A stretch of 39,160 bases of DNA from Candidatus Woesearchaeota archaeon (GCA_023266675.1 JAHFPP010000005.1:1-39160), one strand, 5' to 3'. Shown: positions 1-9,189, counted from the first letter of the stretch. Numbers and translations are program-made. The notes: generated by a model from the sequence alone, not told the origin.

Positions 1-2
1 AT

Positions 3-3000
3 CATCTTGTTTTTGTTTCTAATGTTGCAGGTTTCATTAAAGGATTCAATGGTAAGACTTATAATTATCAGATGATACTCCCAATTTACAATAATACAGG
101 GTATAAAAATCTTAGCAGTAATCAGATATATTATTTTTATGCAAATCCTTTTTCAGACATAACCTGCCCAGAAGGTGCGGGTGTTGCAGGCGATACCGGA
201 TTTGTTGATGGGTATGTTACTGATAATAATAAAAATCCGCTTGTAAATGTTACTGTTGGTATTGCTGAGTATAGATATACAGTAACTGATGAAACAGGAT
301 ATTATAAAATGCCAGCTCCTGCCGGGAATTCTTCTTTAAATCAGACTATTGGAGCATATAAACTAGGGTACGAGACATATTTTGGTACTGTCCTTGTATA
401 CATCGGTGAAGTAACATCTCATAATATCACAATGAATAAGCTTAACACAAAGACGGATATTGGTCCAGGTCAATCTGACCTTACAAATGTCGATGTAGGT
501 CCTGGAACATCAATGAATACAAAAACAAAGGATGGTGTTGGTCCTGGTATTGGTCCTGGTATTGGTCCTGGTATCGGGCCTTACCTTGAAGAGCCAAAAA
601 AGGTTGAAGGGCAGGATTTTATTGTTTCAATCCCTAACATTAACAGAAGATTAAAAATTGATAATTTTCTTGAGGAATCTATCTCATTATACAGTTTTAA
701 ATCTGACACAGCAACTCTTGATTTTAGCATTGAAGGAAATGTTTCAGATTTGATACAGCTTGAAAAAGAAAGAATAATTCTCGCTGGACGGTCAAGTGAT
801 GTTTTAAAGATGAAGATTTTTGGTAAAGGACCGCTTGGTGTTTACAATGGTTCTTTAAAGATTTCTGGCTCAGTAAATGAGATAATCCCTATACGAATTG
901 AGCTTACTGACAAGGATTTGCTTGATGTCCAGACTTTATTTTTGGATTTGGAGATGGTTACACCAAACGTAAATCCGGGAGATATTGTTCAGTATAAAAC
1001 AACGCTTCGAAACTTGCTTACAGATACAGCTTACCCTGTTAGTATATTTTATGTTATATCTGATCTTTCAGGAAAGAATGTTATTGTTGCATCTTCTGAA
1101 AATCTAAATTTAAAGACTACCTTCTCGCTTTTAAAAAGTACTCCGCTTCCAAAAACGCTTCCTCCCGGAGATTATACAATAACGGCGCAGGCAACTTATC
1201 TTGATTTGACTTCAACAGTTTCTACATATTTCAAAGTAACTTTGCCATTTTATCAGTATATGCTTTTTGGAAAAGTTCCTTTGTGGTGGATATTCGTTGC
1301 GATACTAATATTACTTATACTGATTGGTCTTGGGTATTGGTATTATAGAAACACGCAGTCAAAAAAGAAATTTCATCTTAAAGTTGAGTATGATGAAATT
1401 CCAAAACCAGGACCTAGAAATGTTTATGTTGGAAAAATTGCCGAAACTGACCATAAAGCCTATTTTAACCTTGAAAACTTTAAAGTTCATACAATAATTG
1501 CAGGAACAACCGGTAGTGGAAAGTCATTTTCATCACAAGGCATAATTGAAGAGATGCTTCTTCATAATGTTGCTGTAATAGTTTTTGACCCAACAGCTCA
1601 GTGGACTGGTTTTCTACGAAAACTTCAGTCAAAATCTTTATTATCTTTATATCCGACTTTTGGAATGAGAGTGCAGGATGCAAGGGCATTTAATGGAAAT
1701 ATTAGGATGATTAGAAACGCGCGTGAACTTATTGACATAAAAAAATACATGAAGCCTGGAGAAATTCAGATATTTGCATGTCATAAACTTGATCCTAAAG
1801 ATATGGATATCTATGTTTCAAATGCAATTAAAGAAGTATTCCACGGAAACTTTAATGAATCTCCTGAACTTCGATTAATGCTCGTATTTGATGAAATTCA
1901 CAGAATCCTTCCTAAGTTTGGAGGATCAGGTGCAGGATTTCTTCAGATTGAAAGAGGGTGCAGGGAATTTAGAAAATGGGGTATTGGTATCATGTTAATC
2001 TCGCAGGTCCTTGGAGACTTTATGGGTGAAATCAAGGCTAACATTAACACTGAGATTCAGATGAGAACCAGAGATGAAGGAGACCTTGACAGAATTTCTA
2101 CAAGATATGGTAAAGAGGTTTTACAATCTCTTGTAAAAGCGACTGTTGGTGCAGGCATGATAGAAAATCCTGCTTACAACCGTGGTAGACCCTACTTCGT
2201 TGCATTTAAGCCTATTATGCATTCTGTTGAAAGATTGTCCGACGAAGATATTGAAAAATATAATAAATACAATGAGATGATTGACCAGATTGAGTTTGAA
2301 CTTAAACAGTTTGAAGAGGAGCATGGACAGGATGTATTTGACATGAAACTTGAGCTAAAACTTTCGCTTGACAAAGTTAAAAGTGGAAATTTTAACATGG
2401 TTGATATTTATCTTGAGGGGCTTAAACCAAGAATAGAAAAATTATGGCAAAAACTTGGAAAAACTCCTAAAGCGTATCAGATTAAGCTTGCAAGTGAAGC
2501 TGACTTAGCTGCAGAGCTTGAGAAAGCAAAAGCTGAAAAAGCTAAAGCTGAAGCAGAAGAAAAGAAGAAGGCAAAAGAAGCAGGTGTTCCTGAAAGTGAA
2601 AATGCAAACAAGCCTAAGGAAAAAACATCTCTTGATTTAAGAACAAGTTTTACTGACGCATTTACTTTTGGAAATGGACAGCAGGTTACAAATTTGCAGG
2701 AGTTGCTTGATGTTTTGCCGTCAATTGGTCCTGCTGAGTTTGGAAAATCAGTATCCAAATCAGTAACAAAAGACAAAACAGAAATTATAAAGAATGATAT
2801 TGCTGATTGGATGAAGAATAAACTTGTCTTTCCTGAATTTGCAGAAAAGATAAGGACTGTTGTTGATCATGATGAACTTCTTGCAGCTATAGATCATGAA
2901 GTTAAAAAACCATCAAAGGTCAAGGATGTAAAACCTGTAGTCAGTGATTCAAAAGCAGATTCTAATAATGCTGAATTAAAGGATGTGGCTAGTAAACCTA

Positions 3001-3653
3001 CTGAAACAAAACCTGTTGAGGAAAAATCGTCTGAGCAAAAAGAAGAATCTAAAGATATTTCTTCAAAAACAGATATAACCAAAGAAGATGTAAAAATTGT
3101 GCAATCATCATCTTTAAAAAATAATTGGGAAGATATTAAACAGGAATATGAAAAATTAGCTACGTCTGATGCCAAGATATCTTATCTTTTGGAGCAGGAA
3201 AAAATAAATCTTAGTGATGCAAATATAAAATATGCTCTTGCTATAGAGTATCACAAAATTAAGGATTATAAGAATGCTGAGCAAAAATACCTTGATACGC
3301 TAACACTTCTTCCTAACAACCCGAAAGTTTTGAATTACTTAAAAGTTGTTCAGGATGCGATATCAAATGAAAAAAATAATCAATCCTCTGGAACAAATTT
3401 GGAAGTTAAAGGAGAAACTAAACATGTATCTTCAGATAAATATTTTAAATTAAGTGATGGCACTGAATTAAAATCGTATACTGACTTAAAGGAAGCAATA
3501 AAGAGGATGAATGATGACTCAATTAAAGTTTATGTTAATGATAGTAAAAATGATTTTGCTGTGTGGGTTGAAAATGCTCTTGAAAATAAGACTCTCGCTG
3601 ACAAGCTTAGGCAGGCGCATAATAAAAACGAGCTTGAGGCGGTGTTATCATGA
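3..3653 (+). CDS. Membrane-anchored HerA/DUF87-type ATPase with extracellular domains (5' partial)
   Basis: The reading frame is open to the left edge, so the true start lies outside; residues here are numbered from the ATG at 72. Visible order: a carboxypeptidase-regulatory-like beta domain (about 43-124), a GPGIG-rich linker (about 130-170), beta-rich Ig-like sequence to about 395, one membrane helix (about 403-426, beginning PLWWIFVAIL), then an ATPase with Walker A GTTGSGKS (about 478-485) and Walker B LMLVFDEIH (about 606-614). After it come a charged Ala/Lys/Glu helix, a domain at about 864-945, a low-complexity linker, a TPR-like pair, and a second copy of that domain at about 1123-1190. 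The ATPase resembles the HerA/VirB4/FtsK group, whose members pump DNA or move macromolecules. A linked exterior domain suggests a cell-surface motor, but the substrate is unknown. The stop codon overlaps the next start. Confidence 0.8.
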   Translation, partial: HLVFVSNVAGFIKGFNGKTYNYQMILPIYNNTGYKNLSSNQIYYFYANPFSDITCPEGAGVAGDTGFVDGYVTDNNKNPLVNVTVGIAEYRYTVTDETGYYKMPAPAGNSSLNQTIGAYKLGYETYFGTVLVYIGEVTSHNITMNKLNTKTDIGPGQSDLTNVDVGPGTSMNTKTKDGVGPGIGPGIGPGIGPYLEEPKKVEGQDFIVSIPNINRRLKIDNFLEESISLYSFKSDTATLDFSIEGNVSDLIQLEKERIILAGRSSDVLKMKIFGKGPLGVYNGSLKISGSVNEIIPIRIELTDKDLLDVQTLFLDLEMVTPNVNPGDIVQYKTTLRNLLTDTAYPVSIFYVISDLSGKNVIVASSENLNLKTTFSLLKSTPLPKTLPPGDYTITAQATYLDLTSTVSTYFKVTLPFYQYMLFGKVPLWWIFVAILILLILIGLGYWYYRNTQSKKKFHLKVEYDEIPKPGPRNVYVGKIAETDHKAYFNLENFKVHTIIAGTTGSGKSFSSQGIIEEMLLHNVAVIVFDPTAQWTGFLRKLQSKSLLSLYPTFGMRVQDARAFNGNIRMIRNARELIDIKKYMKPGEIQIFACHKLDPKDMDIYVSNAIKEVFHGNFNESPELRLMLVFDEIHRILPKFGGSGAGFLQIERGCREFRKWGIGIMLISQVLGDFMGEIKANINTEIQMRTRDEGDLDRISTRYGKEVLQSLVKATVGAGMIENPAYNRGRPYFVAFKPIMHSVERLSDEDIEKYNKYNEMIDQIEFELKQFEEEHGQDVFDMKLELKLSLDKVKSGNFNMVDIYLEGLKPRIEKLWQKLGKTPKAYQIKLASEADLAAELEKAKAEKAKAEAEEKKKAKEAGVPESENANKPKEKTSLDLRTSFTDAFTFGNGQQVTNLQELLDVLPSIGPAEFGKSVSKSVTKDKTEIIKNDIADWMKNKLVFPEFAEKIRTVVDHDELLAAIDHEVKKPSKVKDVKPVVSDSKADSNNAELKDVASKPTETKPVEEKSSEQKEESKDISSKTDITKEDVKIVQSSSLKNNWEDIKQEYEKLATSDAKISYLLEQEKINLSDANIKYALAIEYHKIKDYKNAEQKYLDTLTLLPNNPKVLNYLKVVQDAISNEKNNQSSGTNLEVKGETKHVSSDKYFKLSDGTELKSYTDLKEAIKRMNDDSIKVYVNDSKNDFAVWVENALENKTLADKLRQAHNKNELEAVLS

Positions 3654-4003
3654 ATGCTAAAAGAGAAGTTCTTAATTTAGATGATATAAGTTCCAAGCCT
3701 TTTCCTAATAAGGTTGAGGAGTATAATCAATATTACGCTGATCTTAAGGAAAGAATTAAAGAAGCTAGAATAAACGGAAAAGATACTTTCATTGCCGAGC
3801 TAAATATCCATAATTTTAAGGCAAAACTTCATATTGCTGAGGTAACAAGAGAAGAAAAGGATTTTGATATTGTAAAAACTATGCTTGTTAAGGTAGAAAA
3901 AGAATTGAAGGAAGCTAAAGAGGAAAATATGGTTGATATCAGGGAAGAAATTGATAATGGAGCAAAAAGATTGATGGATGAAGAGAGTAAAAAAATCAGT
4001 TAA
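3650..4003 (+). CDS. Small helical protein coupled to the HerA-like ATPase
   Basis: A 117-residue, highly charged, mostly helical protein that I do not recognise. Its ATG sits inside the stop of the upstream ATPase gene (ATGA overlap), so translation is probably coupled and the two products probably act together. There is no signal peptide, membrane segment or metal-binding motif. The second half (from about residue 50) reads as a long amphipathic helix rich in Glu and Lys, which suggests a cytoplasmic adaptor for the ATPase. That role is inferred only from position and composition. Confidence 0.7.
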   Translation: MNAKREVLNLDDISSKPFPNKVEEYNQYYADLKERIKEARINGKDTFIAELNIHNFKAKLHIAEVTREEKDFDIVKTMLVKVEKELKEAKEENMVDIREEIDNGAKRLMDEESKKIS

Positions 4004-4113
4004 TTTGATTATTGTGTCAGTTGCGGCTAGTTATGGCTAAATATTAACTGTATTAATAATCGCTATATATAAAAACAGATAAACTAATCATATAAAGGGA
4101 AAGAGAGGTAAAT

Positions 4114-5067
4114 ATGTTTTGGCCATTTAAGAGAAAAAAGTCAGCGGATGAAATGATTGCTGATACTGTCAAGGCCGCTGCAGATAATATTGGCACTGGA
4201 GAAGAAAAGAAGGATGATTCTGTATCTACTGGTAATCCTAAACTTGATATCGAATTTACAAAAATAAAAGCCCAGATTGAAGGCTTTGCTGAGGTAAGGC
4301 ATGCTAATTCTGAGAGGTTTCAAAGATTAAGCGAGCAAATAGGCGAACTTCGTGGTATGATAATGGATACCAATAAATCTGTAGGTTCAATAGAAATAAA
4401 GTCTACCAAGGCTGCGGATATGGTCTCTTCAGTGCAGCCTGAAAAGCTGATGATCGATGTCAGGAAAGCCGAGGGAAAAGTTGATGCATTGCATGCGAAT
4501 ATTGAAAGCAATGACACTTTATTGCATAATATCATGGATGAGTTGAAGATTATGAGAAACCAGATTAAGTTCTACAAGGGAATTGAGCAGGTAATGAAAT
4601 TAAATGATGATGTCAAGGCTGAACTTATGGAGATAAAAAAAGTTGAGGCATCAGCAAAGCGTCATGCAGATAAGATTGACACAATTTTTCTTGATGTTAA
4701 CAAGAAATTTTCTGAGTTTGATAAATTTGACACAATAACAAAGGATCTTGACCGTACTTTTAAGGTAATCCAGTCTGATTTTGACAAAATGAAAGTTGCA
4801 ATTGAAAATAAAGAGGATAAAAAAGAGTTTATCAATCTTGTGAATAAATTTAATGATTTTGAAAAACACACTACCAATATAATAGATCTTCTTGATAAAA
4901 AATCAAAATCTGTTAAAAGGGATATGGAAGACAGTTTTGAAAAATTGAGATTACGTGCAGAAAAAAAATACAATATTGAACCTGAGGTTAAGCAAAAACC
5001 AACTGAAAAAAATGAACCTGCAGCTGTTCAAAAACCAAATGAAGCTCCTGCTACGCCGCCAAAATAA
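4114..5067 (+). CDS. Coiled-coil protein, unknown function
   Basis: A 317-residue soluble protein. The N-terminus MFWPFKRKK is short, aromatic and basic and could touch the membrane. Residues about 45-290 are almost all predicted helix with heptad-like spacing of Ile/Leu/Met, and the C-terminus is a Pro/Lys/Glu-rich tail. The start is preceded by GAGAGGTAAAT, a good ribosome site, and a TATA-like CTATATATAAA lies at about 4062-4072. It follows the ATPase pair in the same direction with its own promoter. Extended coiled coils of this type resemble archaeal motility or secretion accessory proteins of the FlaC/D sort, but I see no diagnostic motif, so this is only a possibility. Confidence 0.75.
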   Translation: MFWPFKRKKSADEMIADTVKAAADNIGTGEEKKDDSVSTGNPKLDIEFTKIKAQIEGFAEVRHANSERFQRLSEQIGELRGMIMDTNKSVGSIEIKSTKAADMVSSVQPEKLMIDVRKAEGKVDALHANIESNDTLLHNIMDELKIMRNQIKFYKGIEQVMKLNDDVKAELMEIKKVEASAKRHADKIDTIFLDVNKKFSEFDKFDTITKDLDRTFKVIQSDFDKMKVAIENKEDKKEFINLVNKFNDFEKHTTNIIDLLDKKSKSVKRDMEDSFEKLRLRAEKKYNIEPEVKQKPTEKNEPAAVQKPNEAPATPPK

Positions 5068-5160
5068 TTTTTACTTATATAACTCTTAAAAGGTTATTTT
5101 ACCGATTTAAATTGCTGTCTTTGTCTTTTGAGCTGAAAATCCGTATCATATTAACTTAAC

Positions 5161-6324
5161 TCACCGCCTCTCAATTATTGTATTTCTTCCGTCAGAAACT
5201 ATGTGTATTGGAACATAATAATCATATCCTTCAAGAGCATATTCCTTCGCTATCTCCTGATCTATTCTTGAGATAATTTTAGAATCTGCAATTACCGAAA
5301 CTTGCGGCCTGAAAAGATTTGAAATTCCTAAATGATTAATCATTCCATCAGAAATAAAAGGTATTAACCAAGATGGGTCAATTTCGCCGGAATAAGCAGG
5401 AATTCTTCCAAGCAGCATATTAATCTCTTTTTCGTATAATAAATTTCTACTATGAACTGATGATTGACCAGATAACTTTGCACTAACATGTATCTCTGCA
5501 AATATTCCTTCTTTTCCTGTTGAGCCTCTCAAATATAACGCTTTAAATTCTGATGCAGAATCTCTTGGAAGTGTAAAATCTACTTCTTCAAAATCTCTGT
5601 TTCGTTTGTATTGCAAAAACATGTCTTCAAGTCCATTTTTTGTTTGCACAGTTTGCGCCTCTATTATTGGCATATGAACTGGGTCAAATCGATTTTGTGT
5701 TCTAAAATTATTATACATTTCAATTGTATTTGGAAGATGCGCTCTCAAATCATCAGGAAGACTAGCTCCCATTTCTAAAATAATTTTTCCATCTTCAATT
5801 ATGAGATAATTGCGAAAATCTGCATGATGTGATGGTGCGTATCCTTCCTTTCTTGTGAGAGGATAAGTGGAAATATCATTATGTCCTTGTTTGGTTATTA
5901 TGTGGTACCTTCCTTTGATTGCAGAGTCTCCAATGATTGACCTGTTGAATCCATCCAAAAGTTCAAAGCATGAGAATGAAAGTCCTTTGAGGAATTCTTC
6001 TTCAGATATTCCTTCAACTCTGCAATAATGCTTCCAAAGATATCCGCTGCTTTCTAAGGCTATCTCTTTTAATCTTTGTTCAGTAAGTCCATCTTTTCTT
6101 AATTTTGAGTTTGCAGGAATAACAATGCTGTCAATAAGACCTGAGGCGCCGTCATAATCCTGTGTCATTTCAGAACGTGCAATAATATTAACATCAGATA
6201 TAATCGCATCTTCAAGCGATAATTCTTTTGCAGTTGGAAAACCTTTTTCTGCAGAGTATCTGCTGATTGTTCTTTTTGGTTTTCCTTCAAGCGCTTCAGG
6301 ATTATTTAGATAGTAATCTGGCAT
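5161..6324 (-). CDS. Conserved-looking hypothetical protein, 387 aa
   Basis: An intact soluble protein without signal peptide or membrane helix. I do not recognise the family. The middle contains a histidine-rich stretch (YHIITKQGHND, then APSHHADFRNY), and the C-terminal third looks like an alpha/beta domain ending in DGRNTIIERR. Its promoter is clear: on the minus strand GGCTTATAAATTAG is centred about 26 nt before the ATG, so the mRNA is probably leaderless. It stands alone, convergent with the coiled-coil gene to its left and co-oriented with the receiver gene. It could be an enzyme given the His-rich patch, but there is no evidence for a specific reaction. Confidence 0.7.
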   Translation of the reverse strand: MPDYYLNNPEALEGKPKRTISRYSAEKGFPTAKELSLEDAIISDVNIIARSEMTQDYDGASGLIDSIVIPANSKLRKDGLTEQRLKEIALESSGYLWKHYCRVEGISEEEFLKGLSFSCFELLDGFNRSIIGDSAIKGRYHIITKQGHNDISTYPLTRKEGYAPSHHADFRNYLIIEDGKIILEMGASLPDDLRAHLPNTIEMYNNFRTQNRFDPVHMPIIEAQTVQTKNGLEDMFLQYKRNRDFEEVDFTLPRDSASEFKALYLRGSTGKEGIFAEIHVSAKLSGQSSVHSRNLLYEKEINMLLGRIPAYSGEIDPSWLIPFISDGMINHLGISNLFRPQVSVIADSKIISRIDQEIAKEYALEGYDYYVPIHIVSDGRNTIIERR

Positions 6325-6399
6325 TTATCAAATAAAAAATAGCTAATTTATAAGCCTTACTATAGTTACTACTTTAAAAAGACAATATTTTAGAATTTA

Positions 6400-6765
6400 C
6401 TATTTTGTGCCTTTAAGTTCGTTTATTGCACTGACAATGTCATGCCTGCTAAACGGTTTATTCAGGTATCCTCTTGCTCCAATATCTTTTACCTGCTCAA
6501 ATTCCTTTTTATCTTTAAGAGATGTAACTATCACAATTTTAGATGATGAATCAAACTTTCTTATTTCTCTAAGAAGATTCTTTCCATCATCAAGCGTTGG
6601 AAGCAAAAGTTCCATGAAAACAAGTGCGGGCTTTTCAGTTTTATATTTTTTAAGAGCCTCCTTTACATCGGAGGTGTCTAAAAATTGGTGTCCCTCTTCT
6701 GAAACTATATTTCCCAAAACTTTTCTCATAAGTGAAGAACAATCTATAATTAGGATTTTAACCAT
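6400..6765 (-). CDS. CheY-like receiver domain with Glu at the phosphorylation site
   Basis: A single-domain response regulator of 121 residues, usual for CheY-like proteins. The N-terminal beta strand ends ILIIDC (one acidic residue, Asp8, then Cys9 where families usually have Asp-Asp). The phospho-acceptor strand reads LVFMELLLP with Glu52 where Asp is expected; the DNA codon is GAA. The Thr of strand 4 (IVIVTS) and the Lys of strand 5 (LNKPF) are present. Asp-to-Glu at this site often mimics the phosphorylated state in studied receivers, so it may be locked on or signal without a kinase. No histidine kinase is next to it. A ribosome site AGAGAGG precedes the start, and it is divergent from tatA. 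Confidence 0.85.
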   Translation of the reverse strand: MVKILIIDCSSLMRKVLGNIVSEEGHQFLDTSDVKEALKKYKTEKPALVFMELLLPTLDDGKNLLREIRKFDSSSKIVIVTSLKDKKEFEQVKDIGARGYLNKPFSRHDIVSAINELKGTK

Positions 6766-6887
6766 TTTTCAAACCTCTCTTTATAATACTTTAAATTACT
6801 CTTCTATTTTATAAACTTTTTGATTGGTATAATGTATAGTAACATTTATTAAGAATAAACATATACAACTCTAAGGATGGTGATTAA

Positions 6888-7037
6888 ATGCTTGGAACAA
6901 CAGAAATAGTGCTGATTATCTTGGCAGTTGTTTTGTTATTTGGCGGGAAAAAAATTCCTGAACTAGCACGTGGCCTTGGCTCTGCAGTAAAAGAATTCAA
7001 TAATGCCAAAGACGGAAAAACTTCAAAGGCTAAATAA
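6888..7037 (+). CDS. tatA: Sec-independent translocase subunit TatA
   Basis: A 49-residue protein with the classic TatA layout: a short N-terminus, one membrane helix ([18 protein letters not shown]), the [11 protein letters not shown] hinge, then an amphipathic helix ([12 protein letters not shown]) and a short charged tail. TatA oligomers help fold-dependent export of proteins with twin-arginine signals. It is short because the C-terminal tail is nearly absent. A strong ribosome site GGATGGTGAT lies just before the ATG. No tatC is in this window, so the receptor gene must be elsewhere or the protein works differently. Confidence 0.9.
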   Translation: MLGTTEIVLIILAVVLLFGGKKIPELARGLGSAVKEFNNAKDGKTSKAK

Positions 7038-7226
7038 TTTTTTTTTATTAAAATTAGGTATTCAATATGTAGTATGTGGCTGAAAAAGGAGATAGTACAG
7101 ACTTAAAAACATAGTGAATTCAAAAAAATAATTCATCTATTTAATGTTGGTAATGTAGGTAGCTTACATAACAAAATTTTGGTTATTTTAGGTTAAACAT
7201 ACTTTTTCTTATTATTTTTCAAAACC

Positions 7227-7236
7227 TTTTTAAATA
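7227..7236 (+). promoter_or_regulatory. TATA box for rpoL
   Basis: TTTTTAAATA preceded by AAAACC, which resembles an archaeal BRE plus TATA. It predicts transcription starting near 7257, leaving a short leader with an AAAGGTGAT ribosome site before the ATG at 7281. This supports the ATG at 7281 over the earlier in-frame GTG at 7251. Confidence 0.6.
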
Positions 7237-7280
7237 CCCAACTTTTTCTAGTGGTTATTACTATAACGAAAGGTGATTCT

Positions 7281-7559
7281 ATGGAGATCAATATTATTGA
7301 AGACAAGAAAAATAAGATGGTTTTTGAGATAAAAGGAGAAGATCATACTCTCCCAAATGCTTTAACAAAAGAATTATGGGGAATTAATGGAGTAAAGGTT
7401 GCAGCTTACGGAATTGATCATCCATTAATGGGAAGTCCAAAGCTAGTTATAGAGACAGATTCAAGTGTTGAACCAAGAAAGGCTCTTAAAAGCGCAGTTT
7501 CATCGTTACAGAAGAAAAACGCTGATTTGCTTGAAAAATTCAAAAAAGCGGCAAAATAA
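7281..7559 (+). CDS. rpoL: DNA-directed RNA polymerase subunit L
   Basis: A 92-residue protein matching the archaeal RpoL family (equivalent of eukaryotic Rpb11/AC19), which pairs with subunit D to nucleate RNA polymerase assembly. The family hallmark is the DHTLPNAL motif near residue 22, followed by a conserved glycine/tyrosine stretch ending DHPLMGSPKL, then a C-terminal helix. I chose the ATG at 7281 because it directly follows AAAGGTGATTCT; the upstream GTG would add ten residues not typical of the family. The AMMECR1 gene begins 11 nt downstream, so the two probably share a transcript. Confidence 0.93.
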   Translation: MEINIIEDKKNKMVFEIKGEDHTLPNALTKELWGINGVKVAAYGIDHPLMGSPKLVIETDSSVEPRKALKSAVSSLQKKNADLLEKFKKAAK

Positions 7560-7570
7560 ATTTTTTTAAA

Positions 7571-8149
7571 ATGGTTTCTCTTACTGATGGGGAAAAACTT
7601 GTAGCTCTTGCAAAAGAAGCAGTTTTTCTATCATTTGATGGGAAAAAACCTGATTTGGCAAACTATTCTAAATATGGGACTCCGCAGGGAGTTTTTGTAA
7701 CACTTCATAAAAAAGGAAAACTTAGAGGGTGTGTTGGGTTCATTTCACCAGTTTATCCATTAAACGTAGCAATTGTTAAAGCAGCAAAAGCGGCAGCATT
7801 TGAGGATACGCGATTCTTGCCTCTTGAAAAAAAAGAACTTAAAGATGTAGAATTCGAGATATCAGTACTTACTCCTCCAATAAAAATTGTTGTAAAAAAA
7901 CCAGAAGAATATATTAAAAAAATAAATTTAGGTAAAGATGGGTTAATAGTAAAAACTTCGTTTACTCAAGGATTGCTTCTCCCTCAGGTGGCCCATGAAT
8001 GTGGCTTTGATGAACTGGAATTTTTAGAGGCAACATGTGAAAAGGCAGGTTTATCACGGTCTGCATGGAAAGAGTTTAATATAGAAGTATATAAATTTCA
8101 GGCAATAATATTTAAAGAGCAAAATGGAAAAGTTGTAAAATTAAAATGA
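7571..8149 (+). CDS. AMMECR1 domain protein
   Basis: A 192-residue protein of the AMMECR1 family, widely found in archaea and eukaryotes. The family signature KLRGCVGF is at about residues 50-57, following GVFVTLHKKG. The later block LLLPQVAHE and a Trp-containing C-terminal region (SRSAWKE) also fit. The biochemical role of the family is not settled; links to radical SAM and MEMO-type genes are known in genomes. It overlaps the next gene by ATGA, so it is probably translated in a coupled way with the prenyl synthase and co-transcribed with rpoL. Confidence 0.9.
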   Translation: MVSLTDGEKLVALAKEAVFLSFDGKKPDLANYSKYGTPQGVFVTLHKKGKLRGCVGFISPVYPLNVAIVKAAKAAAFEDTRFLPLEKKELKDVEFEISVLTPPIKIVVKKPEEYIKKINLGKDGLIVKTSFTQGLLLPQVAHECGFDELEFLEATCEKAGLSRSAWKEFNIEVYKFQAIIFKEQNGKVVKLK

Positions 8150-9189
8150 TAGACCAAACATTAATGGATTTTAAGAAAATATTTGATAAAAAACTTATAG
8201 ATTACTTTGATACCAAAATAAATGAGGCAAAAGAGACTTCAGAAATCTCTGAAGGCATGCTTAAAATATTAAAGGAATTTACAGTTCGCGGCGGGAAAAG
8301 AATAAGGCCTGCGCTTGTTTATCATTCATATCTTTGTTTCTCAGACAAAAATCTTGACGAAGCGATAAAAGCAGGAATTGCAGCTGAACTAGTTCAGAGT
8401 TTCCTTCTGATTCATGATGATATAATGGATAATGATTCAATGCGCCGTGGAAAACCGACAGTTCATAAAATTTATTCAGAATATTTTAACGATGAAAAAC
8501 TTGGGGAATCACTTGGCATACTTTGCGGAGACCTCGCAATCTCGCTAGCCAACGAAGCACTTTTGTAAGTAAATCTTCCAAATGAAAGAAAAATCCAGGC
8601 GTGCATACTTTTAAACAACATATTGAATAAGGTTGAATTCGGTCAGGAGCTTGATGTTGTTTCAAGTAGGAAAGATGAGATAACAAAAGAGGAGATTTTC
8701 AGGATTCATAAGTTAAAGACTTCAAAATATACCTTTGAAGGGCCGCTCTTAATAGGTGCGCTTCTTGGAGGGGCAAAACAGTCTGATCTTGAAATATTAA
8801 AAGGATATTCAACACCTCTTGGTCTTGCATTTCAGCTTCAGGATGATATACTGGGTGTCTTTGGCGATGAGTCAAAGCTTGGAAAGCCAGTTGGTTCAGA
8901 TATACGAGAGGGGAAAAAAACCTTTCTTTTGCTTAAAGCAAAGGAAACATGCAGTAAATCCGACAAAAAAATATTGGAGTCAATCCTTGGTAGCAAGAAC
9001 TTAACTGCTAAAAACATAAACAAAGTCAGGGAGATTATAACACGTTCAGGTTCACTTGAACATAATAAACAATTAATACATGAATTACTGAAGGAAGCCA
9101 AAGATGAGATATCTGAACTTGAGATTAATGGAGACGGTAAAACTTTTATGATAAACCTTGTAGACTATCTTTCAGAACGTGATTATTAA
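8146..9189 (+). pseudogene. Isoprenyl (GGPP-type) diphosphate synthase interrupted by an in-frame TAA
   Basis: One reading frame of 347 codons encodes a complete trans-isoprenyl diphosphate synthase except for TAA at 8566-8568 (codon 141). Upstream are the substrate-binding GGKRIRPALV and the first Asp-rich motif DDIMD (91-95); downstream, in the same frame, are VEFGQELDV, the second Asp-rich motif QDDILG (from 232) and a C-terminus of normal length. The sequence flanking the stop (LANEALL then VNLPNERKIQ) reads continuously as the family would. Such enzymes join C5 units to make GGPP for archaeal lipids and are normally essential. The stop could be a base-call error, a recent nonsense mutation, or readthrough. 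Neither half alone holds both metal-binding motifs. Start overlaps AMMECR1. Confidence 0.88.

Noticed and set aside
6407-6814. Plus-strand open frame opposite the receiver gene
   Set aside because: It mirrors the receiver gene and has no recognisable protein features or ribosome site.
8146-8568. Two separate genes for the prenyl synthase halves
   Set aside because: Both parts are in the same frame, no ribosome site or ATG opens the second half, and neither half holds both Asp-rich motifs. A single interrupted gene is simpler.
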